A stretch of 64,000 bases of DNA from NCBI GenBank assembly GCA_028823995.1, contig JAPPFD010000020.1, forward strand, positions 39,857 through 103,856, read 5' to 3'. A model generated the notes under the pieces. It saw nothing but the letters and a program-made list of their open reading frames with translations. It did no database searches and was not told where the DNA came from. The translations under genes were made by a program, and so were the position numbers. This document shows, piece after piece, positions 57,752 to 64,000 of the stretch. The first letter of the stretch is position 1, and the number at the start of each line of letters is the position of its first letter. Source of the stretch: a bacterium (GTDB taxonomy: Bacteria; Actinomycetota; Acidimicrobiia; Spongiisociales; ZC4RG35).

Positions 57752-59011
57752 GTGAAGCCTCCGGCGCCCAACCTCGAACTCACTGCCGTCCGGCGCCGTC
57801 TGGTTTATGTGCTGTTCTCCGGCGCCGTCATGACTTGGCTGGCCTTCGTTGCAACCATCACCGTCGTCACCCTGGCGGCCCGGGCCCTGAGCGGATCGAC
57901 CATGCTGGCCGGGTTGCCGCTGGCGGCCGGCGCCTTCGGTCAGGCGATGGGAACCAATCTGTTCGGACGGCTGAGCGCCCGGCGCGGCCGGCGGTTCGTC
58001 ATGTTGAAGGGTTCGCCGATCTCCGCCTTCGGGGCGGCGTTGGAGTTGGTCGGGGTGGTGACAGGGTCCTACTGGCTGCTGGTGGTGGGGGCGGTGTTCG
58101 TGGGCGGAGGCGTGGGCGCTATCCATCTGGCCCGTTATACCGCGGCTGAACTGGCCGAGTCGGAGCGGAGGGGATGGGCACTGGGGCTGGTCGTGTGGGC
58201 GGGCACGGTCGGCTCTCTCGTGGGGGCCAACCTGGTGGATTGGGTGGGTGGGATGGTCGAGGAGAGATTGGGCACTCCCTACGGCGGCGCCTTCCTCCTG
58301 GCCATAGCGGGGTTCCTGCTGTGCTGGCTGATCTTCTGGGCGGCGCTCCGCCCCGATCCTTCCCGGGTGGCGGTTACCACCCAACCCGGCCCTCCGGTCC
58401 GCAAGTCGGTGGGCTCCGCTCTCCGCCTCCCCGCGGTACAGGTCGCCATCCTGGCGTTGTTGTCGGCCCAGGCGGCCATGGTGCTGGTGATGACCACCAC
58501 CCCCCTTCGCATCGAGGATGGGGGTTACGGGTTGGGCGTCGTGGGCCTGGTCATATCGACCCACGGTGTGGGAATGTTCGCTTTTGCACCCCTTGTAGGG
58601 AAGCTTGTGGACCGCATTGGCCACCTGCCGGCCCTCGGCTTAGGGGTGGTGATGACCTGGGGGTCCCTGATCATGTCGGGAACTGCGCCTTATGACGGGT
58701 ATTACCTCTTGATAGCCGGGCTGTTCATACTGGGTCTGGGATGGTGTTTCTGTTTTGTGGCCGGCAGTTCCCTGTTGTTTGCCTCCGCGCCTGCGGACGT
58801 CCGGCAGGTGGTGGAGGGAGTGGCGGATTCGGCGACCTGGACGACGGTGATGCTGGGGAGCGTTGGCGCGGGGATGTTGTTCAGCGCGATCGGATATGGT
58901 TTGCTGAATCTGGCGGCGGCCGTTCCGATGCTGGTGATCCTTCTGGTGGTTCTTTCGACGCCGCGCCTTCGAGCCGTGCTCTCCTCCCGGCCCGCCCTTC
59001 GGTCCTCCTAG
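57752..59011 (+). CDS. MFS transporter, tandem paralogue 2
   Basis: About 419 residues, twelve hydrophobic segments. It shares with the third copy long identical blocks such as LSGSTMLAGLPLAAGA and TNLFGRLSARRGRRFV, and with the first copy the PLVGKLVDRIGHLPALG segment. The start GTG 57752 reads MKPPAPNLELTAVRRRL, aligning with the MKPRATDLEFNAVRRR start of the third copy. Confidence 0.86.
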   Translation: MKPPAPNLELTAVRRRLVYVLFSGAVMTWLAFVATITVVTLAARALSGSTMLAGLPLAAGAFGQAMGTNLFGRLSARRGRRFVMLKGSPISAFGAALELVGVVTGSYWLLVVGAVFVGGGVGAIHLARYTAAELAESERRGWALGLVVWAGTVGSLVGANLVDWVGGMVEERLGTPYGGAFLLAIAGFLLCWLIFWAALRPDPSRVAVTTQPGPPVRKSVGSALRLPAVQVAILALLSAQAAMVLVMTTTPLRIEDGGYGLGVVGLVISTHGVGMFAFAPLVGKLVDRIGHLPALGLGVVMTWGSLIMSGTAPYDGYYLLIAGLFILGLGWCFCFVAGSSLLFASAPADVRQVVEGVADSATWTTVMLGSVGAGMLFSAIGYGLLNLAAAVPMLVILLVVLSTPRLRAVLSSRPALRSS

Positions 59012-59031
59012 CGGCCAGGCGATGGCCCCAA

Positions 59032-59037
59032 TAAGAT
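59032..59037 (+). promoter_or_regulatory. -10 box (TAAGAT) for MFS paralogue 3
   Basis: TAAGAT ends 9 nt before TTG 59047. Confidence 0.5.
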
Positions 59038-59046
59038 CAAGGGGCA

Positions 59047-60285
59047 TTGAAGCCTCGGGCTACAGACCTTGAATTCAATGCCGTCCGGCGCCGTCCGGCT
59101 TATGCGCTGTTCTCCGCTTCCGTACTGAACTGGGCAGCTTTCTTTGCGACCCTCACCGTGGTGACGGTGGCGGCCAGGGCTTTGAGCGGATCGACCATGC
59201 TGGCGGGTTTGCCGCTGGCGGCCGGCGCCCTGGGACAGGCACTGGGCGCCAATCTGTTCGGACGGCTGAGCGCCCGCCATGGGCGGCGGCTGATCATGTT
59301 GAAAGGCCCTCTTGTGTCGGCTTTGGGAGCGACGCTGGGACTGGCGGGGTTGATGGCGAAGAACTATTGGCTGCTGGTGGGAGGGGCGATGTTGGTGGGC
59401 GCAGGCGTCGGCGCGGTGCATCTGGTGCGATTCACCGCCGCTGAACTGGTCGAGGCAGAGCGAAGGGGATGGGCATTGGGTCTCGCTGTTTGGGCGGGGA
59501 CCCTCGGGTCTCTGATGGGCGCCAACCTGGTGGATTGGGTAGGTCAGATGGTGGAAGAAGGGCTGGGCACACCCTACGGGGGTGCCTTCCTGGTCGCCAT
59601 CGCGGGCTTCCTGCTGTCCTGGTTGCTCCTCTGGACGGCGCTTCCGCTCGACCCTCCCCGGGGGGCGGTGACCACCCGATCCGGTCCTCCGGTCGAACGA
59701 CGGGCGGCCATCGCCCTGGGTCGCCCTGCGGTGCAAGTCGCCATGCTGGTTTTGTTGTCGGCCCAGGCGACCATGGTGCTGGTGATGACCGCCACCCCTC
59801 TTCACATCGAGGACATCGATTACGATCTGAAGGTGGTGGGGCTGGTGATTTCGGCGCTGGCGGTGGGAATGTTCGCATTTGCTCCAATGGTGGGGAAGTT
59901 TGTCGACCGTGCCGGCCATTTGCCGGCGCTGGGTCTGGGAATGGTGGTGACGTGGTTTTCGGTGTTCCTGTCGGGAACCGCGCCTTACGACGGGTATCTC
60001 CCTCTGATTGCCGGGTTGTTCCTGTTGGGACTGGGATGGTGCCTTTGCTTTGTGGCCGGCAGTTCCATGCTGTTCGCCTCCGCGCCTGCGGAGGTTCGTC
60101 AGGTGGTGGGGGGAGTGGCCGATTGGGCGACGTGGGCGACGGTGATGCTGGGCAGTTTGGGAGCGGGAATGCTGATGAGCGGGATCGGATACGGCTCGCT
60201 CAATCTGGTGGCGGCCATGCCCATGTTGGTTGTCCTCTTGTTGGTGCTTGCGATCCCGAGATTCCGGACCGGGCTCTCCGCCTAG
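59047..60285 (+). CDS. MFS transporter, tandem paralogue 3
   Basis: 412 residues with twelve hydrophobic segments. TTG 59047 is the start by analogy with paralogue 2. It keeps the same topology and blocks (FGRLSARHGRR, MVGKFVDRAGHLPALG, SSMLFASAPAEVRQVV). The last 4 bp overlap the end of the convergent membrane-protein gene. Three copies of one gene in a row suggest stepwise duplication. Confidence 0.86.
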   Translation: MKPRATDLEFNAVRRRPAYALFSASVLNWAAFFATLTVVTVAARALSGSTMLAGLPLAAGALGQALGANLFGRLSARHGRRLIMLKGPLVSALGATLGLAGLMAKNYWLLVGGAMLVGAGVGAVHLVRFTAAELVEAERRGWALGLAVWAGTLGSLMGANLVDWVGQMVEEGLGTPYGGAFLVAIAGFLLSWLLLWTALPLDPPRGAVTTRSGPPVERRAAIALGRPAVQVAMLVLLSAQATMVLVMTATPLHIEDIDYDLKVVGLVISALAVGMFAFAPMVGKFVDRAGHLPALGLGMVVTWFSVFLSGTAPYDGYLPLIAGLFLLGLGWCLCFVAGSSMLFASAPAEVRQVVGGVADWATWATVMLGSLGAGMLMSGIGYGSLNLVAAMPMLVVLLLVLAIPRFRTGLSA

Positions 60286-60980
60286 GGGTCGGATTTAGGG
60301 CGTCTGTCGCTGGCTAAGCGGTAACCCCACCAGATGAGGGACACCGCGGTTAGGAGGGAGACCGAGAAGCCTGATGACTCGTGCAGAAAGCCGAGGATGG
60401 TACCTCCTGTTGCGGCGGCGAGCACTCCGCCGGTGATCACCAGGTTGGCCGCGGCCCGCCGCGGGTTGGACTTCCGGAACCGGACCGCGCCCCACAGGGC
60501 GGCCGTGACCAGCACCAATGTCCCGAGGCCTCCGGCGATGGCGGCCAGCAGTCGGGGACCGAAGCCGGTCTCGGCGATCGAGAGGAAGATGTCGGCCGGG
60601 ATGCCCCCTTCGGGCAGGGACCGAGCGAAGGGCGTGACGCTCACCAGGGTGGTCGCCATGGCGGAGAAGCCGAACAGTCCCACCACCATGATGTGCCCGA
60701 CCCTGCGGCCCACCGACAGGAACACCGATCCCAGCGCCAGGAAGGGGATGTTCAAGACCCCTCCGAACAGGAAGAAGACCCGGTAGCTGAGGCCGGTCCA
60801 TCCCCATCCGAGGCCGGAGAAAAGCGCCCACACCGCGATGGCGAACATGGCCATGCCGGCGGTGTAGGCTGACAGGTGGGGTCGGGGTCTGCTCCGCAGG
60901 TCGCGGGCAAGATCCAAAGTGGCGGCGGTTGCCACGCCACCTGCCACGGCGGCCAGTACCACGGCGGTGTTGTTGCCCAC
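60282..60980 (-). CDS. Integral membrane protein of unknown function
   Basis: A 232-residue protein with about seven hydrophobic segments, for example TAGMAMFAIAVWALFSGL, FGGVLNIPFLALGSVFLSV and ISLIWWGYRLA-like C-terminal residues. I do not recognise a family with certainty. It ends inside the last codons of the MFS gene on the other strand, and its start region overlaps upstream in-frame codons of the CocE-like gene, which therefore probably starts at 60988. Confidence 0.75.
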   Translation of the reverse strand: MGNNTAVVLAAVAGGVATAATLDLARDLRSRPRPHLSAYTAGMAMFAIAVWALFSGLGWGWTGLSYRVFFLFGGVLNIPFLALGSVFLSVGRRVGHIMVVGLFGFSAMATTLVSVTPFARSLPEGGIPADIFLSIAETGFGPRLLAAIAGGLGTLVLVTAALWGAVRFRKSNPRRAAANLVITGGVLAAATGGTILGFLHESSGFSVSLLTAVSLIWWGYRLASDRRPKSDP

Positions 60981-60987
60981 CGAAGGG

Positions 60988-62751
60988 ATGCTATCAGATG
61001 AACGAGGTGGTTCTCCGGTGACCGGTCCGCACCCGTGGCCGGGAGTGCCGGACGTGACCGTGGAGCGGGATGTCCCCGCCAGGATGCGGGACGGGACGAC
61101 TCTGTATGCCGACGTCTACCGCCCGGTGACCGACGCCCTCCTGCCCGTGCTCCTGATGCGCTCCCCGTACGACAAGCGGAACGCCACCATGCCGTTCGGT
61201 CATGCCCATCCCATCTGGTACGCCTCCCAGGGGTACGTGGTGGTCATCCAGGACACCCGGGGCCGGGCGACGTCGGAAGGAGAGTTCTACCCCTACCTCC
61301 ACGAGAGCGCCGACGGCTACGACACGGTGGAGTGGGCGGCACGCCTCGCCGGCTCTGACGGTCGGGTGGGGATGTGGGGCTTTTCCTACGTGGGCGCCAC
61401 CCAGTTGCTGGCGGCGGTCGAACGTCCTCCCAGCCTGGCTGCGATAGCTCCGGCTTTCACGGCTTCCCAGTACTACGAGGGATGGACCTACAACGGGGGA
61501 GCGCTCTCCCTGGCTTTCATTCTCTATTGGGCCAACCTGCTGGCCATCGACACCGCCCAGCGGGCCGGTGACCGGGCGGCGTTCGAGTCCTTGGGGGCTT
61601 CCCTGGCCGAGGCGCCCGGGTGGTTCTGGTTCACCCCCCTCAAGGAGTACCCGCCCCTGTCGGACGGCTATGCACCGTGGTTCTACGACTGGCTGGAGCA
61701 CTGCACTTACGACGACTACTGGAAGCGGTGGTCCATCGATGAGGACTACAGCCGGATCGCAGTCCCGGCTCTGCATGTGGGCGGCTGGTACGACGTCTTC
61801 ATCTCCGGGACGGTGGCCAACTTCTCGGGTCTCAGCGCCTCCGCGGGCGCCGAAGCCGCCAGGCAGGGACAGAAACTGCTGCTCGGCCCCTGGACGCACA
61901 TGCCCTGGAGCCCCCTGGGATCCTCCGAGGGCCGTCCTCCCGACACGATCGGGATCGATGACTGGCACATCCGCTGGTTCGACCAGACCATCAAGGGAAG
62001 GGACACGGGAGTGCTCGACAGCCCGGTCACTGCCCATCTCTACAACGGGGGATGGCGGCACTACGACGACTGGCCTCCCTCGGGCGTCGAGTACCAGGAC
62101 TGGTTCATCCACTCGGGCGGTCGGGCCAACTCCAAGTTCGGGGATGGTTCGCTGAGCCGGCAGGGTCCCGGCGAGGAGCCTCCCGACCTGTTCGTCTACG
62201 ATCCCGCACTCGCCACTCCCAGCCAGGGGGGACACTCCTGCTGCTTCGACACGATCACCCCGATGGGCCCGGCCGACCAACACCTGGCAGAAGCCTCCCG
62301 GATGGTGCTGGTGTACACCTCCGAGCCCCTGCGCCGGGAGATGACCCTGATGGGTGACGTGAGGGTCACCCTGTGGGCAGCCACCACCGCCGCCGACACC
62401 GATTGGACCGCCCGGTTGTGCGCAGTCGACTCTTCCGGCGTCTCCACCAATCTGCAGGAAGGGATCATCCGGGCTCGGTACCGGGACTCGCTTTCCGATC
62501 CAAGTCCAATCCGGCCCGACAGGGTCTACCGGTACACGATCGAGTTGGGTCCGGTGGGCGCCCTGGTCCCGGCCGGACATCGCCTGCGGCTGGTGTTGGG
62601 GAGTTCCGACTTCCCCCAGTGGGACCGTAACATGAACACCGGCGGCCCGCTGTTCGCCGAGCCTTCCACCGCCGGACGCCCGGCGACCCAGACCGTCCTT
62701 CACAACCCGTCCCACCCCACCAGTGTCACTCTCCCCGTTTTGGAGGGATAA
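60988..62751 (+). CDS. CocE/NonD-family hydrolase (X-Pro dipeptidyl-peptidase-like)
   Basis: About 587 residues: an alpha/beta-hydrolase domain and a C-terminal jelly-roll. The N-terminus has ARMRDGTTLYADVYRP and GYVVVIQDTRGRATSEGEF. The nucleophile Ser is in GMWGFSYVGATQ, with the acid expected in GGWYDVFISG and the His in GPWTHMPWS. The C-terminal domain starts near FVYDPALATPSQGG and includes LRLVLGSSDFPQWDRN. Members hydrolyse esters, cocaine-like compounds or N-terminal X-Pro dipeptides. ATG 60988 avoids overlap with the membrane-protein gene. An SDR gene follows after 1 bp. Confidence 0.88.
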   Translation: MLSDERGGSPVTGPHPWPGVPDVTVERDVPARMRDGTTLYADVYRPVTDALLPVLLMRSPYDKRNATMPFGHAHPIWYASQGYVVVIQDTRGRATSEGEFYPYLHESADGYDTVEWAARLAGSDGRVGMWGFSYVGATQLLAAVERPPSLAAIAPAFTASQYYEGWTYNGGALSLAFILYWANLLAIDTAQRAGDRAAFESLGASLAEAPGWFWFTPLKEYPPLSDGYAPWFYDWLEHCTYDDYWKRWSIDEDYSRIAVPALHVGGWYDVFISGTVANFSGLSASAGAEAARQGQKLLLGPWTHMPWSPLGSSEGRPPDTIGIDDWHIRWFDQTIKGRDTGVLDSPVTAHLYNGGWRHYDDWPPSGVEYQDWFIHSGGRANSKFGDGSLSRQGPGEEPPDLFVYDPALATPSQGGHSCCFDTITPMGPADQHLAEASRMVLVYTSEPLRREMTLMGDVRVTLWAATTAADTDWTARLCAVDSSGVSTNLQEGIIRARYRDSLSDPSPIRPDRVYRYTIELGPVGALVPAGHRLRLVLGSSDFPQWDRNMNTGGPLFAEPSTAGRPATQTVLHNPSHPTSVTLPVLEG

Positions 62752-62752
62752 G

Positions 62753-63604
62753 ATGTCCCGCAGTATCAGAACCCAGGCCCGCACACCCGCCGCGCAGGGA
62801 GGACCGGGGTCCTCCGAGAGTGCCCGATTTACAGGTAAGAACGTCTTCATCACCGGGGCGGGGAGTGGCTTCGGACGCCGGACGGCCGAGCGTTTCGCGG
62901 CGGAGGGGGCTGCCAACCTGTACCTGGTGGACCGACGGCCCGAACGCCTGGATGAGGTGGCGCCCGTGATCGCGGAACTGGGGGCCAACCCGGTCCCCAT
63001 CTGCGTGGACCTGGGAGAGACGGAGGCGTGCGAGTCGGCGATCGAACAGGCGCTGGCGGTTGACCCGCGGCTTGACGTGTTGATCTCCAATGCGGCGGCC
63101 TGGGTGCAGGTTCCCTTCATAGAGATGAGCGGTGATGACTGGCGGCGGGTGATGTCGGTCAACCTGGACGCCTACTTCACGCTGTCGCAGAGGGCGGCAC
63201 AGGCCATGAAGGAGACCGGCGGAGGGGTGATCCTCCTCACCTCATCCATCAGCGCCCTCGGGCACGGGCGAAACTTCACGGCCTACTGCGTGGCCAAGGC
63301 GGCGATCGTCTCGCTGGCCAAGGCGATCGCGGTGGAACTGGCGCCCTGGAACATCCGGGCCAACTGCGTCAGCCCCGGGCCGGCCGACACCCAGCAGTCG
63401 GTGGACATCGCCGGCGAGGAGCTGATGGACAAATGGCGGGCCGAAGGGTTCCCGGTGGTGCCCATGAACCGTCTGGCCGCCACCGACGATATAGCCTCGG
63501 CGTTCCTGTACCTGGCCTCCGACGACGCCCGCTATGTGAGCGGGATCAACCTGGTGGTGGACGGCGCATACACCGCCCAGGTATACGACCTCCCCAAGAG
63601 CTGA
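62753..63604 (+). CDS. SDR-family oxidoreductase
   Basis: 283 residues with TGAGSGFGRRTAERF, SNAAAW, the catalytic Ser in LLTSSISALG and Tyr-Lys in YCVAKAA. ATG 62753 follows TGGAGGG (62741-62747), one base after the stop of the hydrolase, so the two are co-transcribed. It may process the product of the hydrolase, but the substrate is unknown. Confidence 0.88.
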   Translation: MSRSIRTQARTPAAQGGPGSSESARFTGKNVFITGAGSGFGRRTAERFAAEGAANLYLVDRRPERLDEVAPVIAELGANPVPICVDLGETEACESAIEQALAVDPRLDVLISNAAAWVQVPFIEMSGDDWRRVMSVNLDAYFTLSQRAAQAMKETGGGVILLTSSISALGHGRNFTAYCVAKAAIVSLAKAIAVELAPWNIRANCVSPGPADTQQSVDIAGEELMDKWRAEGFPVVPMNRLAATDDIASAFLYLASDDARYVSGINLVVDGAYTAQVYDLPKS

Positions 63605-64000
63605 GCTCGCCAGCCGATCATCGGCCAAAAGTCGCGAAAATTCGGGGTTCTTTTTGGGCCCTCCCCCGCCTCCACCTTGCCGTGGGTTGAGCGCGGTCCG
63701 GGTAGCCCTTGGTGGGGCTTATGAGCGGCGCTGGAGCCCTTGATCCCTGGACGGGTCTGCTCGACGTCTGAGCGGAATGTCCTGGTGTTTGGCTTTTGTC
63801 AATATGTGCTGTTGGTGGGACAGAAGTCAATCTGGGAGCGCCCGTTATTTTCGCGACCTCTGGTTTGACGGCAGACGAGAGTTTCTTGTTTTGAGAAACC
63901 GGACGGTGCGCGGGTTGTGGGGTGGGGGCTCATTTTCTTTGTTTGATGGGGTTGCGGCGGTTTCGGTAGTTGCGGTTGCGTCGGGTGGACGTTGGCCGGT
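63605..64000. other. Region without a complete gene; possible gene fragment at the edge
   Basis: Nothing clear is seen between 63605 and about 63843. From about 63845 to the window edge a minus-strand frame of about 52 codons is open, ending in TAA and rich in Arg, Thr and Pro. A second minus-strand frame also reads basic repeats (RNRNYRNRRN). Either could be the C-terminus of a gene lying outside the window; neither is recognisable. Confidence 0.3.

Noticed and set aside
60919..60987. An N-terminal extension of the CocE-like hydrolase from GTG 60919
   Set aside because: It overlaps the start of the divergent membrane-protein gene and has no similarity to the family.
60994..63162. A 722-codon minus-strand open frame
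   Set aside because: Antisense to the CocE-like hydrolase and the SDR, whose motifs are clear.

Overview
This 64 kb window comes from a high-GC bacterial chromosome, almost certainly an actinobacterium and probably of the Acidimicrobiia type. The pointers are a Pup ligase followed by paired WYL regulators (pafA-pafB-pafC), many GTG/TTG starts, many leaderless genes whose -10 box lies only 6-9 nt before the start codon, an amidase with cysteine-bearing SLH repeats, and F420-type luciferase-like and MobA-like proteins. No rRNA or tRNA gene was seen, so placement rests on proteins alone.

Layout. (1) 0.1-17.7 kb: a catabolic island for an inositol-like or related polyol/sugar acid. It has a 2-hydroxyacid dehydrogenase, an IolE-like isomerase/dehydratase, a frameshifted aldehyde dehydrogenase, IolD, a FadR-type regulator, an SDR, a quinol-monooxygenase-like protein, a VOC protein, three Gfo/Idh/MocA dehydrogenases, an Frc/Rbs-type ABC importer whose binding protein is two nearly identical domains fused in tandem, and a dimethylformamidase-like large subunit. 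(2) 17.9-20.8 kb: a secreted N-acetylmuramoyl-L-alanine amidase and a three-gene nitrile hydratase/thiocyanate hydrolase-type cluster. (3) 20.9-28.7 kb: rpoB-rpoC with their own promoter, away from the usual ribosomal protein neighbours. (4) 28.7-35.7 kb: envelope genes (GT2 glycosyltransferase, polyprenyl-phosphate sugar transferase, flippase-like protein, PBP1A with PASTA repeats). (5) 35.8-42.7 kb: an acyl-CoA mutase large subunit, an LpdA-like flavoprotein, pafABC and a sulfite-oxidase-fold protein. (6) 42.7-48.7 kb: amidase, LLM oxidoreductase, a bactofilin-like membrane protein and two tandem threonine-aldolase-like genes. (7) 48.9-54.5 kb: a complete Dpp/Opp-type ABC importer with a large hairpin between the binding-protein gene and the permeases. 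(8) 54.5-63.6 kb: an MFS exporter, a MobA-like protein, three tandem paralogous MFS transporters with matching leaderless promoters, a membrane protein, a CocE/NonD hydrolase and an SDR. The last 0.4 kb has no complete gene.

The genes mostly work as small modules: import and oxidation of a polyol, import of peptides or similar solutes, cell-wall building, transcription, and pupylation with its PafBC regulator. The most notable items are the split nitrile hydratase/thiocyanate hydrolase set beside rpoB, the fused duplicate binding protein with mosaic identity, the recurring leaderless promoter design, the DMFase-like protein in a sugar operon, and the frameshift in the aldehyde dehydrogenase.
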